Assembly: GCA_023101725.1 (NCBI GenBank)
Contig: JALJCO010007890.1
Coordinates: forward strand, 78,501-142,500
Source: Atherinomorus stipes
Taxonomy: Eukaryota > Chordata > Actinopteri > Atheriniformes > Atherinidae
Direction: 5' to 3'
DNA length: 64,000 nt
Part shown: positions 23,576 to 37,107 of the stretch, one piece after another
Position numbering within the stretch: the stretch's first letter is position 1
Layout of the letters: the number at the start of each line of letters is the position of its first letter
Position numbers and translations under genes: made by a program
Notes under the pieces: model-generated
Databases searched by the model: none
What the model saw: the letters and a program-made list of their open reading frames with translations, nothing else
Told to the model about the DNA's origin: nothing

Positions 23576-26223
23576 ATAAAAATATTGCTGTTATCTTCCA
23601 TGTTGCCTTGGTGATGCATTCCCCAAATGTTAGGATGTAACCAGCTTGGATTACACTGTTTATCCAGTAGTGACAGTTTGAGGGGACGCTGTGTTTTCTT
23701 AGGTCAGTTTGTCATTATGTGATGAGTTGGAAATAAAAACAGTTATGATCAGCAGGCAGGAGGCTTATTAGTGGAATAAATGCAGAAAATTGCATTTGTC
23801 TCTGTGATTTGATATTCATTTATTTACTTGTTTAACTGAGGCAACATTTATTTTTACATTTGAATTTCCTTGGGCACAATATGTAGTCTATAAAATGAGA
23901 TACATGAAGATGAAAAGACTTCTGTCTAGATGATGATTGGCTTTATCTATGGTTACAATTCACAGCCAAACTTGTTGGACAAACACAAACACAAACTGCC
24001 CATCTCCTATTATTTCACTTCAGCTCCTGCTTGCAAACTTTAAAAATAACCACAGGCACCCGCAGCTAATTTTTGTCATTGTGAAAGTTAAGCAAATCTA
24101 AACATTACCAAATGAAACCCAAGTGTTTTGCTTTTCTTTCAAACAATTTGTCATGTTTTCAGTTAGATTTCTACTTTAGGGGAAGTGGAACAAACTTGTA
24201 CAGGCAGCAAACATCAAAGCCAGTCGATATTTTCAGCTCAGTGTGACCGCAATGTGAGAAATAATCAGAGAGAATGAGGAGAAGTGAGACCAAAGAGAGT
24301 AGTGTAATGAAAAATACAAACATGATCTCTAGAATCCTCATAAGAAAACCCGTGAAGGCAAATTACCATAGTGTCTTATTCAGATATCAAAATCTTGGAG
24401 TATCTACAACTACTCCAAGAGAGCTATACTAAATTTGTAAAGGGACCTAAAATGTAAACAAAACTTCAAAGATGTCGCAGATATACAAAAACTGCATAGA
24501 AAAAGACTAAAAGGAGTGACTTTGGAGAGCTGAGGCAGAATGAAAGTGAGAAGCTGACAGAGGGCACAAAAGAAGCAAAACACCTACACTCAGCAGAATG
24601 TAAAGATTGACTTTGAAGAAAGAGAAACATAAAAGAGTGACAAGGGCAGATAGTTAGGCATCGAGAACAAGACAGAAACTGAAAAGCAAAACAAAAAAAG
24701 AAAGTGATGGAGACAAACTCTGAGTTTTTCTCAATGATTACTGAGTCTTACTTTTTGTCACAGGCTTGTCTACTTTTGAAGACAATTTAAAAAAACGACA
24801 ACTGAGACAATGTAGTGTCTTAAAAGTGGTTTTAAATTCTGATCAATATTATACTACACTCCATTATGTGATATTTTTACCCCAAACAAGCAGACAGTTG
24901 ACACAGCTTTCATTTATTATTGATTTATCACGCTCCGAAGTGCTTGCATGTGACTGGGGAAGGCTGAGCGCTGGAGTTGGCAGAAAGAAACACAACAACG
25001 AGTTCAACAGTAGAGATTTAGGAACGCAGGTCTGAATAAAGTGGGATGGGTTCATCTAAAGGTTGAATGTTATTATTGGTTCTTATAGGTAAGAGACTTA
25101 ATTCCTGTTCGAAAACCGATCTTTCATACAACTGGATAAAAATGGTGTTCACTGTGAAAAACAGTCCTATCAAAGCTACAGACTTTTTAAAGTTATGAAG
25201 CGTCAATTAGCTGGAAGGCAGATTCAAGGTAAAAGGAACAACAAAAACAATGTTGTCAAATTGCATCTGAAACAGATCCACACTGAGAACAATGAAACTC
25301 TGCTCAGTCTCATCGCCTCACATCACAAACTGCCCTGGGCAACCGAGGGGAAGAATCACCAAGGAATTTACTGTGATTGTTGACTGGGAGGATCTAAATG
25401 AACCAGATGCATTTTCAATACAGAAAAGATAATGAAAGAAAAATAATTATGAATTTGTAAGAAATTCATTTTGATTAAATAAGATAAATAAGAATGTTGA
25501 AAAGGAAAAAAATGGAGGGAAAGAAGAAAAAAATTCAACCTGATCGTGTTTCTACATTGTCTAGTTGTATCACTGTAACCTGCCTTTCTTTGCTGACACA
25601 ACAGGAGAGTCAGGGTGCTTTATTGGTCTCTGGTGTTTGTGCTCACTTCTTCTTCCCTCACCTAAGCCTCCTGTTTCACCTGTGTCATTGACAGTTAACC
25701 TACAGCTGCCAGTATTCTCCATGCAGCTGCTTTGGAAACCTTCTGTTTCTCTTTTCCTCAGTGTCCACCATAATGTTCTTTTTTCCACAGTTTTTTCTCC
25801 ATCTGTCTGTTTAAGCATCTGATAGCCTGCAAGGGGATTGGAGCCAACCCACACAAACCTTATGTTAAACACAAATGTGGGAGATAGGGCTGGGTAATTA
25901 ATCAAAAAATAATCAATACTGACATTTAGAACTTCTAATCGACGTAAAACTACTGTGTCAGTTATATTATCCCCCCCCCCCCCCCCCTTTGTAATTCTCT
26001 CTCTATTGATGCCCCATTCCCTTAAAATACACTACTGGTTACATGACTAGGCCAGTTGACGCAAAGCGTCAAGGCTGTTAGAATACAGACAGAAAGAGAC
26101 TCCTGACACTGTCCCATCCAGTGTGCCTCACAGAGGCGTCATGGTGGAAGACTCAAACAGTTCATTCTTAAAGCTTGTTATTCTGTAGCCTACAATCAAG
26201 AGAATCTAACATAGTTTCATGAT

Positions 26224-26640
26224 TTAAAGGTGCCATGACATCAATATTCACCTTTCTGGGGTTTTGGGGGTATAATATGATCTGTTGTGCACTGATGAGG
26301 CCATGTGAATGTCTAGAGTGAGAATCAAAGTTCCTGTTTATGGTCTGTCAGTTTTGTTTCTTTGTTCAAAAACGGTTGAATCAGACGGCAGCTTATCACT
26401 CTACGTAGTTCTATCAATATACGTAATTCAATTTCTCCAATAGGAGCACACTTTTAAGCGAACAGCCCCCCCTCCGCTCCGCTATCACCCCCTCCCTTGC
26501 TGATTCAACTGCGTCAGTGAGGCTGACTGAGCTGCTCCACTGACTGAGCAGTCAGGTCTGGGTTTTCAAACAAATGGATTTAAAAGAAAACTTCTGCAGC
26601 AACACTGAGGGAGGCGACTACAACCATGTAAGTTTATTTA
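26224..26640 (+). mobile_element. Nested TTAA-target MITE end (family 2)
   Basis: Begins TTAAAGGTGCCATGACATC. The first ~155 bp are inverted-repeated at 56456-56608: matching words are GGGTTTT.GGGGTAT, CACTGATGAGGCCATGTGAATGTC and CTTTGTTCAAAAA. The right end was not located and 26640 is only the limit of the recognised part. Downstream is a GC-rich leader, then the small exon-like ORF. Confidence 0.6.
26574..26627 (+). other. Exon-like mini-ORF (ATG to GTAAGT), probably transposon-derived
   Basis: ATG followed by 17 codons (MDLKENFCSNTEGGDYNH) running into a consensus GTAAGT donor. It is preceded by a GC-rich, pyrimidine-rich leader and lies inside nested DNA transposons. It could be a residual 5' exon of a transposase gene or a captured promoter and exon. 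Downstream exons were not recognised. Confidence 0.25.
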
Positions 26641-29628
26641 TTTTCTAAATGTTGTCTTGTCTGATAAACATAGCTTACTGTCTTAGGTGCACATGTTGCT
26701 AACAAATAGCCTTTAGCAAAGTCCGACTGCTAGGGCAGCTATAAGGTTATAGCCAAATAAGGTGTAGCCAATCAAAATGAAGTCAACTTGGTCTCCGGGG
26801 TAAAACTGCATATCATTATCGCACCCAACTGTATTACTGAGGAAGGGAGGTCTAGCATGCCAAAACAATCCCCTGCTGTTTTTTTTTTTTTTTTTTTGGA
26901 GTATTTACATATGCAGTAATGTCAACTACATGAACCAGTTTTTACTGCTATTTCATCACTCCTTAAAAAAAACAAACAAACAAAAAAACTTTTTTTAATA
27001 AGGTGAAAGTTATTTTCTACAGTACAGTAATGCTACAGTGTTAAAATTGTTTATTTTGCTTGAAAGAAATGCACTTTTTTTTAAAAGTGAATTTCTTCAT
27101 AAAACATTTTCATTCTAGTTTATGTGTGGTTTCACTTCCATTGTTTTGGTAAATAACAATTTTTTCTTCAGTGCATATCCATTTTATTTGTTTCCAAATT
27201 ATGCAAACATTCACAGAATAAACAGTTAAGCGTGGATTATTTGTGCACTAAACCGAGGCCGAAGGTTCAATTAATTGTGATTTAGATTTTTGCCATATTG
27301 ATTACCCAGTCCTAGTGGGAGATACAAGTGGGACTAAATTAAATGAACCATCACAACCAGTCATATCAAATTATTCCCCCATTTCTGCCTGGGCCAGTAG
27401 ACATTATGGGCCATTTTTCTCAGACCAATACCAAATGGTTTTAGATTTTTTTTCTTATCCGTTTTGATTTGAAAAGAACAAACTAACAAACAAACAAAAA
27501 TTATAAGCTCAATTATTGAGCTCTGTTTCTGATGGCCAGTGCAACCTTGGAGGTCAGTTTTTAGTACATTGTGTAAACATAAAGAAGCATGAATCTTCTT
27601 TTCGTAATCATTGGATTAATAAACTGAAGGGGGCATCATAAATCTGATCTTTTTATTAATCTGGTCAAGCCATTACACTTAAACTGAACCAACTTTAATT
27701 AAAATGAAAGATGACCTATGAAACAAAATACAAGGAAATAAAAAATAGGATATCTTGGCTGTTTAAAAAGTGTTATTTCCCATTCATCTTGTGCATGTTG
27801 TTCCTTATGTATCCTACAAATGAAGCAGAAGGACATTTGCTCTTTTTTAAATGGGCAAAACACCATGAATACTTCTACTATGAGACTATTTAAACAACTG
27901 CTTTAGATTAAAAAAGCAGCGCATATAAAACCATTTATGTCATGAAAGAAAGACCATAAAGTCTCATTTTTTTGATTGTGAGTGGAGGACTTTCATTGGG
28001 TCTCCTGAAAACCTCCCATTACTCTCATTGGGAGCATTTCTGAGGTAACAGTGAGTGACCCAGATCTGAAATACTTTTGTCACAGATGAAAAAACAAGAT
28101 AGAGGAGCTCAGGTGGGAGCTGACTCTATTCTCTCACACAGGAGGAGCAATCAAAAAGGAATTTATGTGTTTTTATTTTCCTCATCTTATCTGTTCATGT
28201 AAAAGCCTCTATCACCTTATTCAGCTTCCCTTCATGTCTTCCCTATGGTTCTACATATAATGCATTAATTTGTGAAGTTTCTTATTTTGGAAATAGGAAA
28301 TTTTTCATTAGAAGAAAATGTAATATGTTTATTTGGTCACTCTGGTCCAAACAGACACCAGTGTGAACAGGTCTGACAGTGAAGGACAGTTATGGAAGGT
28401 CTCCTGGCAGCCCTATGAGAGCAGAGATTGACTGAGAGAAGTCTGCTCTGGGTTGTCTGGGTAGAGAGCCGATATCATCCTGCAAACCTAGACTACTAAT
28501 CTGGAGAGGACTGCTTATGATTCCTAAGTGGGTGAGGAAATAGTCTTGTGGTGTTGTCTTCTTGGGACACCCACTTTGTGGCCTCTGTCTGACATATCAC
28601 TTAAACTTGGCCTTCGATTTGGAACTGCTACCAGGGATCACTTCCAATAAGGGCATGGTCTCATGGGTTTCCTCAAACGAACTAGACTCGAGCGATCTGG
28701 ATTTTTGCAGCAGGGGTCCGACAACTCTGTGCAGTCTCATGGTTGTTTTCTGAAACATTTTAAGCACAAAACCGTTGTCATCACGGCATGACGCAAGTAG
28801 AAAGAGACGGCAAAACTCCAGGCCAGCTGGTGGCGTCACCACCTGTTAGAGTGCGATGTCTGTCACGGAAGGACAATCTATGCACATACATGCATCGAGC
28901 ATACTGACCGAGAGAGAGCCAGCCTGAAGTTCCCAGCAACGTGTCCTGTGTGTCTCATTACTCGTTGCATGACGCATGTCTACTTCGGGAGAAGCGTGAG
29001 ACAAAGAACCGCTGCCAGAGATCCAACACCATCCCTTTTTCCCTCTCTACCCCCCTGCCCTCCTTGTGTCAAATGTTCCGGACTTTCCAATCGTGCAGCC
29101 GGCCTCTTCCAACCGTCCCGTTCTGACAACTGTTCTGGATTTTTGACGCAGTCGCATGGCACAAAGAATATGGATCTAATCCCTTTTCTGGACTTGACAA
29201 CGTTTTAATTGTTGCACAAGTGTATATATGACCCTACCCTAATGCTGCAACTTGGTTTTGTGGAACACCAGCTTGAAGTTAGGCTACTCCCCAGGGCTGA
29301 TCCAGATCAGTCAAGCATGGCATGCTTGGAACAGACACCAACTAGCCGCACATTGATTGACACCAACAAATCAGGCACCTGATCATCAGCACCTGGTGCA
29401 CTAGAAGCTCCAAACAAAAGTCGGCTCCTTAGCATTGGTACAGAAGATTTGGCACACACTCAACTCTGCTGCTCATCCAACAAATGTAGTTTCCTTCCAA
29501 ATGTGGCACCTTTTAAAATTCATAAACAGGCTTTCCAAGGTTAAAAGATCGCTTGCCAATGGGTGCGATGTGTGATTCAGTGTCTCGAGTACCTGGATCA
29601 TATGCTGGGGATCATACCTCAAACCGTT

Positions 29629-30480
29629 TTCACTAGTGGATGGCCTCTTAGGCTACGCTCACACGGCAATGATCATAAGAGAAGACACAAAAGTGGCGTC
29701 TTGTCTTCATCTTTTTATCTGCATTTATACGAGCGCCGTCTTGAAGACATCTGCGTGCATACGAGGATGCAAAAGTGTGTGGAATTGGACTGGATATGCA
29801 CGTCAGGCTGTGATGCTGTGATAGAACTCCACCATGTCCGCACGCATGCGTAAAACCGATATGCGATATGACGATATAACAGAGTGTAGGTTATGAACGT
29901 GCTTACGATCTGCCAAAACACAAAGATCGTAGAACTGTCTGAATGCGGCTGTCTCTGTTAACTCCATGTTTTCTCTCTCCCTCTCTGCCAAATCACACCA
30001 CGTCCTCGTCCACCTTCTGTTGACATGACAGATACTGATGAACTAATCAGAGCAAGCTAAAGTGTGTCAGCATGGTGTTGCTTTGTTTAGCTCCTCCCCT
30101 CTTTCCCAAACACGAGGAGAGCAAGCACGGCTGCTAACGAGAGTACGAAAGTGAGAAGTGGCTTCTGAATAAAACATTCAATCATGTGGAACTGGTTTGG
30201 ATTTTCAAAGTTTGCAAGGATGAGGTTCGTTCAACTGATGGAAATGCGACCAGCGTTTTTAATCACCGTAGGAGACAGCAGCCTGGTCTGCAGTCAGAAT
30301 GTGAGGAGAGCGGCAGCCACACCTCTGCCTCAACTCAAGCGCTGGTGAGACATGTACCTCCACTTCAGATAGGAAACTCTTGCTTCACTCACCGCCAGGT
30401 AGGACGTAGAGGTGCTGAGCAGACGCGACGGAGCTCAGAGCGTCCGATTGGAATGTAAACAAACAGTAAAGCTAGCGTTA
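29629..30480. mobile_element. Probable MITE or composite repeat
   Basis: Starts with CTTAGGCTACGCTCACACGG, typical of teleost TIR elements. It includes GTCTTGAAGACATCTGCGTGC, GCACGTCAGGCTGTGATGCTGTG and ACTCCACCATGTCCGCAC. The GC content and GCTAGCGTTAGC words near 30470 differ from the flanks. No clear matching right terminus was found, so limits are approximate. The 90-residue plus-strand ORF inside (30186-30458) resembles no known family. Confidence 0.35.
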
Positions 30481-32005
30481 GCTTGTATTTAGCTTAACGG
30501 TTGTTCGTAAACTCTGCCCATTCACAAACCTGCTACTGTGATGTGACTACTGACATTTTGTCACGCATTATTCTTCTTGGAGAAATCATTATATGCCTTT
30601 TTAGGTGGTTTTTAATGTAGTTTTTCATGTAGTTTCTCTTCCTCCTCTGTACAGTATGTAGCTTCTTACTCTACGTTACATAGAGCTGTCATCTCATTGG
30701 CTGAGCTCTGAAAGGTCAGAGGCAAATGAGGTCAAGGTTCACATAAATTTCATTAAAAGTTGTGGAAAAGTTGTCAAGTTTACATGGCAGCTGTTGTGTA
30801 TTGTTTAGCAAGAAGTGACATTTGTATTTGATGTAACTTCTCTTAAAAGCTGTTGTTGATGTTTGGTTTTATTTACTGTACTTAAGTATTGATTGGATTT
30901 TGATGTGTGCTTCCTCAAAAAATCCATTGAAGTCACTAGACTGGTGCTGCCTTGTTACGAAACATTTTTGCTCTTGAATAGCACCTTGAATAGCACCTGT
31001 TTTAAGGGTCTTTTTTCTTTGTTTTAAGGGCCTGATCTTTTGTCTTTTTCAGGGTGGTGTTGGTGGTTTTGAATAGGTAAATTGTTTTGTGTTACTGTAA
31101 ATAACTTGAAAAATAGTCTGAATGATATACATGAAAAAAAAACAATCGTGATTTTGTAAAGACAATATCGTGATGTAATTTTTTTCCCCAAACAGCCCTA
31201 TGTAAAACTCAGTTTCATCTACAGTCGTAATGTCATCACATTTAACTGATAAGGACGTTTCAGCAAACTGATCACTACACAAAAGATCTTATACAGTATC
31301 AAGACAACAATGGCCTTTTATTTGACATTTTCATGTCTGATCGTTTCATTTTCATTTTGTGCTTTGGTTCTTGGTTATCTCTAGAGTTTTTCACTTTTAA
31401 TGCTTGTTCTAAGTTTTAGAGTTATGAAGCATCTTGATGAACCCTGGCATGTACAAGCTGTATTAGATAATCCTTTCCTATATTCCTTATAGGATGACAA
31501 ATGATTTTAATTTGACCACCCTAGTATCAAGATATCTGCAGGGTCTCTGAGACTAGGAAAAATTAGGAAATGTTTCAGTTCTGTTGTTGTTGCAAGAGCC
31601 TTTTCCTTCCTGTGTGCATGTGCATGTATTCCAGACAGGGCAGTCTCTAAGCGATTTTTAAAGACCGCTAGCCAGACATATGTAAGTGTGTGAATATGTG
31701 TATTTATTGGCATACCCTGTTATTTTCAGTGTTGACGTGTACACTGTCAAATCAGCACCCAAACTGTGTATTCAGCCTTTTCTCTCTTTTCTTTCATCTC
31801 TGCCCCCTCTTTTTCTCTGCTTCTTCGTTCTCAGATATTTATTCTTCGTGAGGTGTTTTTGTCCTAAATTTGCTTCTCTGTTTTCTGTAGATGATTTCCT
31901 TTTTTATTTTAAGATTTGACAGCCTGATAGAAAAGTGTGTTTGAACTGCAGCAAGCATCTCAAGCTATGTTTTGATGTTTTCATGTATATTTTCATCCGA
32001 GCAAG

Positions 32006-32032
32006 TTTTTTTTTTTTTTTTTTTTTTTTTTT
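32006..32032. repeat. Poly(T) run
   Basis: A homopolymer of about 27 T. Without an adjacent recognisable retroelement body it is annotated only as low complexity. Confidence 0.9.
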
Positions 32033-33259
32033 CCCTTTTAGGAGCCAAAAACAAATCACTACCAATCAGTGAGTACCTCACAATTGAGTCGGGCATTTTG
32101 AACACACACATGCCTGGACTGTGTCACAAACTGAAAAGGATACAAGCCACACACACATATATACACACTACCATGCTTTGTATTATAAACTGCCATCAGT
32201 AATAGTTGTCTGAATTACAGTGTGTCACAGCTGTATGGCATAAATTGCGTGTGTGTGTTTGTCAAGTGGCTACTGATGGGTACAGAGGTTAAATATCCCA
32301 TCCGCTTTTTGGTCGTTGGTGGTGATTTGAGGGCTCTTGTCAGAGGCAACTTGATTGCATTTGTGATTTGTGGGTGGGCAGAAAGCTGCGAGGCAGAGAT
32401 GGAGGAATAGCAAATGGCACAAAGGTGATAATAACAAATTGACAGGGTGACAGGCAGACGTGCAAATTTTCTACATTCTTCCAAGTAATTGAGAAAAAGC
32501 TTTAAGGGCTTTGCGGTGTAAAGAAGATGACTTGGAATATTGAAACTGTGTGGTTTTAGAGGATCTAACAGCTGTTCTCTACTCTGACAGAGTTTGATTA
32601 GACTGATAAAACACTGAAAGGTTGTGTTTCACTGCACAATTAGACTTATCAGCCTTAGACTCAACTTTTGTGGTTGGATTTTTTTTTTTTTTTTTTTAAT
32701 TATTGCAGCCTCAGACTATTTGCATTTTTTTTTAATACTAATGAAGAGTGTTTTCTGCAGTGGGTTAATGCACCCTGCAAAGCTTAATCTTCTTATAAGT
32801 CTCCATGACAAAAGCCTAATTACAGACAAGCACAATATTTACATGTTTTATTGGGGAGCCAACAGCCTTCAGCAAAGTACATTTTATTGTCTTATTACAA
32901 TAAAAACAACAGCTAAGTAAACAATAACACATAATATCTTACCTGGATTTATTGCTTGTTTGTGCATGTGGAAAAAGAATTAGATGAGTCTCAACAGAAA
33001 ATGTGTGAAAGGTTTAATTCTGCACCTCACCAAAACTGTCACAATCCAGAGTTAGGAACTGTGAAGTAACCCAAGGCTGTAGTTTAGGCTATCTTACAGG
33101 ACATAAGTCGTTAACCATGATTACTGAAGCGTGTACTCAAAAACAGCTGATTTATCCAACTAGGTCATGTAGATTGTAATATCTAAACCTAAACACACAC
33201 CCTATTCACCTTATCCTTAACTACAGCTGGGTGAAAAGGATAAAAATGAATGCAGTATT

Positions 33260-33879
33260 TTAAAGGTAGGGTTGGCAATGTTGGAAAAACGGTTTGACCA
33301 AGCAACATTTAACAAAAAAACACACCACCCGAAACCACTCCTTCAGAGCGCAGGGATTTGTACGGCAATGTTTTACGAGCAGGTTAATGATAACAGGCGA
33401 GTGGATAGCTCGTTAGTTTACTAGTAAACAGGTGACAAAACAATGTTTCTAAAACTATAATCCACTCACCTCCAACTCCTTTTGTGGTGTAAAAAGTCCA
33501 CACTGCAAACTTCAACGCCTCCAAGACTTAATCCTTATCTGTTGTTTTGTTTTGTTGGGCAGCGGCAGTTAGCAGTCTGTTAGCTATATTTGTTTACAGT
33601 GAGCGGCGCATGGTGGGTTCACGTGGGGGACGGTGAGAGGGGAGGGACAGAGATGAGACATAAAGGTATCTTTATGTCCGTTGCGAATTACCAATTCCTG
33701 CCTTTCGGTGCAGATAGCAGGGGTTGGTCAGAGTTTTTACAGAACTGCAGAGGTCTGACTTTTTCCCTCCTTTTCATGAATACTGTACATGATGTATTGA
33801 CTACTGTCACGATGGAAGGACCATTTCACCCAGTATCACAAAAAGTGTTTCTGAGCAGGATTACCTACTGTGGCTTTAA
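33260..33879. mobile_element. Probable TTAA-flanked MITE (620 bp)
   Basis: The left end TTAAAGGTAGGGTTGGCAATG and right end TTACCTACTGTGGCTTTAA both resemble common teleost repeat termini and carry TTAA. The inverted repeat between them is weak. The interior is GC-richer with GTTAGCAGTCTGTTAGC words. The 128-residue plus-strand ORF inside is not recognised. Confidence 0.42.
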
Positions 33880-36306
33880 TGGCTTCATGGGAATGCACGA
33901 TAAGTATCCTAATGTTTTGAAATATCCCCTAAAACATGGTATAAATGTTGGATTTAACATTATTTTGTATAAGTAAATATCAGAGAATTTATTTATGTGA
34001 ATGAAATGAAATAGCCAAAAATTACTAGGTTGAATTTAGCAAACTTTGAACCAGGGTTCTGCACTCATAACAAATAAAACAAAATAAAGACACAGCATTT
34101 TATACTTTTTTTTTTTCCTTTGGTGTTGTACGGGCTTGATTTGGCAAAGAAGCCGGGGTAATTTGCTCTGTGTGTGTTTCATTTGGCATTTTCTGCAGGG
34201 CAGGTGGACGTGGCAATGCAGAGTATAAGATGTTCTTTCTGTTGTAGAGGATGGAAGAATGAAACTAATTTGTGATACTGCCACATTTTGCAGAATATAT
34301 TTACAGCATATCTTGCAGATAGCTTCGTTTTGTTGAACGTCTTCCTTGTGAAAGCTGAAATGCTGTCAGATGATACATCCAATGCTGCTCATCTTATAAA
34401 CCCCATTCAGCTTCCATCTTTTAACACTTGTCATCTTTTTTTTTTCTTTTTGGGGGGTGGGGGGTGTACAGGAATGCTCTCAAACATATGATGTCTTCCA
34501 TGGATTCAAAACTTTCTGTTTTGCCACGCCTGCCATGCAAAATAGATACATATCTTATCTTAGTATATCTTTGAAATTTGATGTGATGCAATGCGGATCA
34601 ATAGTTTGTCAGTTCAGGCACCATTTAGGTGTCATTTTATGCTACTAAAATGATTGGATGAGGTTTTAAGGTTGGGTGTCAGCACGTAATTGAATATAGC
34701 ATGAAATGACACGGAAACATCAACACAATTATGAGGTGTCATGACAACCAAATGACCCCAACACTATCATGACACCATATGGCAGAGTCTCATCCCTTGA
34801 GCACTGACATGCAAAAAAGCCCTCCTGCCAACAAACCATTTCATGTTATGATACAGACTTTTGGATGATGTTTTTTTTTTAAAGGAAGAAAGTAAGAACC
34901 AAACCTAAATTTAACGTCTTTAGTGATAAGTCTGGACAGAATAATATCAGAGTTGGTGACACAAAGAATTTAATATTTATTTAACAAGTAAACTTAGCCA
35001 CTATGACATTAAAACTCAAATTTGTCAGCTGCCTTTGTTGATCTTGAACCTAAATAATCAAATTCATATCAAAAAAACAAGTTCGATTGTCAAACTTAAA
35101 AAACAAACTTTTGAATTGTTTAAGATTGAGATATTTTCGAGCCAGAGCCCCATCAGACATCCTGTACCTGAACGCCATCAGCTTTGACAGAAAGTGACTT
35201 CATCAATGTTTTACATACAAGCTCTGGTAAAGAGAATAACTCGCTGACGTACTATAAAATGTCTGGAATAAGTGAGGGTGATTGTACCTCATGTGATCTG
35301 CCCACACAGAAATGTCACTCTGAAAGCTGTATGAAGCTGTCAGTCTCTTTCTGAGTGAAGTCATTACAGCGGTGTTCACAGAACAAGAGCTGGATAAAGA
35401 CAGATGGATTACCTGCATGTAAAATCCCTTTTGCAACCCCAACTACAGCAGATAGAGCTGTCATTGACAGATGTACAAATTGGATAAGGAGATAAGAGAA
35501 ACAGGATGAAGGGAAGGAAAAGGATGGGCAGATGAGTGAGTGATGGAGAGGGGGATAAAGGAAAAAAAAGGGCTAGTAAATTAATATTTTTTCAGAGATT
35601 TCAGGAATATAAAAAGAAAACTTACATCAAGGTAAAAATGAAAAAAAGAACTGAATGATTTCACAACCATACGTAAAGGATAATAAGATTTAGAGATATT
35701 TGTTGAAAGAAAAGACGAGTTAATGTTATAGAGATTATGAGATGAATGAAATTTAAGAAATAGAGGATGTACACATTGATACAGCAGCTTACTTCACTCT
35801 CCAGATTTTGTTTTGAGACAGCGAGTCATTTTGTCCTTATTATTACTTATTCAAATTTCCCAACTCGCCCTCAGGTAATCACACTCTTAAGAACAAAGTA
35901 AAAAAAAAAATGAGAACCCAGTCTCAACCAAAATGAGATAATCAGTTTTGCCACAGACACTTTGCCAACCACTTCTGCGGCATAATCAACTTCTGTGATT
36001 GTAGTCGTATTATATTCTGATCATCTACAACATTAAATCATTGACAGACGAGGTGAAAATGCTATTTAGTTTCAGTGACATTTTTCAAATGGTGATATAT
36101 TTTAACAAGGGTCAATATTTTCTTCACAACATGTAGGAAGCCTGAAAGTACATTATTGCAAAGGACATGTTAGATTTGCTGGAAATAAAACCCCAAAACA
36201 AAACAAACAAACAAACAAAAAAAAACAAGTCTGAAAGATGGAGATGGTGTATGGGCAACCTTACAACTTGTAGGACTCACAGAGAGCAGTTGCTTGAAGA
36301 CTCAGG

Positions 36307-36876
36307 GCGTGTCTCAAACTGTGTACTTGAGCACTTAAAACACTCTGTTTGAGTGTGTAGTGCGTTCATACTGTCATTTAAGCTAAATTTAAGTGATCTG
36401 AAAATACCAAGATGATGATGTAATTACGGCCAAAAACACTGTGACAAAAGAAGCACACTTCTCGCACTAAATGGACGCCATCTTGCTGACGTAGTGGAAG
36501 AGGCAGGACTTTCGAACTGTTTTTAGAGCTGAATAATGGTGTTGAACGAAGCGGTGGCGACCCCTGCTGCATCGGAGGCGGTATTGTACTGATTTGAGTA
36601 ATGAAATTATTCCGACAAAATTACTAATGTATATTGTAGCATGCTACCAAGCTGTTAACTCCCTGATGACAGTTATGATCTGGTCATTCATTTATACCGG
36701 CTCAGTAGAGTTAGCTCACATTAGCGGTCAATGCTAATTTGTCACTTCCTGTAAGTGCAGTGCTCTATTAGGGTCAGTATTAAGTGACAATAGTGTGCAC
36801 TACAGACAAAGTACACAGTGCGCACTACACACTGAATTCCAGTGCACTCAGGCGAGTGCACGGTTTGAGACACAGC
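36307..36876. mobile_element. MITE copy with GTGTCTCAAAC termini (uninterrupted, 570 bp)
   Basis: Terminal inverted repeats: GCGTGTCTCAAACTGTG at the left and GCTGTGTCTCAAACCGTG as the complement of the right end. It is inverted relative to the interrupted copy at 52100-53833. Shared words include the complements of CTGTCATCAGGGAGTGAACAG, AGTACAATACCGCCTCCG and AAATGACAGTATGAACGCAC. It provides the empty site for the fold-back insertion in the other copy. Confidence 0.8.
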
Positions 36877-37036
36877 TTCAATGTCCAGTATAATTACTAC
36901 CTCATCGTGGTTGAATTTTGTAAACGCTAAGGAAAGAAGCTTTAGTGTTCCCTGTATGATTTCTTTTAAGGTAGGAAACATTGTGCCATCCTTTATCCAT
37001 AAGAAAGGGGATAAGTCCACCACATAATAATTTGGA

Positions 37037-37038
<2 letters not shown>

Positions 37039-37107
<69 letters not shown>
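37039..37107. repeat. Composite (TA)n(TG)n microsatellite
   Basis: About 45 bp of TA repeat pass directly into about 22 bp of TG repeat. The overlapping tyrosine/isoleucine/histidine/threonine ORFs are artefacts of it. Confidence 0.97.

Larger units (their letters stand above)
25885..27314. mobile_element. hAT-type element, 1.43 kb, perfect 8-bp target duplication
   Basis: It starts TAGGGCTGGGTAATTAATC and ends GATTACCCAGTCCTA, an inverted pair. Both sides are flanked by GTGGGAGA (25877-25884 and 27315-27322), a perfect 8-bp duplication as made by hAT transposases. It contains a C-run (about 25973-25987) and a second MITE end at 26224, plus a short ATG-to-splice-donor exon-like ORF at 26574-26627. 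No complete transposase was found, so it is non-autonomous or internally replaced. Confidence 0.85.

Noticed and set aside
30186..30458. Plus-strand ORF of 90 codons with fairly normal composition
   Set aside because: Lies in repeat-like sequence with no homology I can recognise and no clear splice sites.
33590..33976. Plus-strand ORF of 128 codons
   Set aside because: Mostly inside a probable TTAA MITE (33260-33879) and running past its end. Not recognised as a protein.
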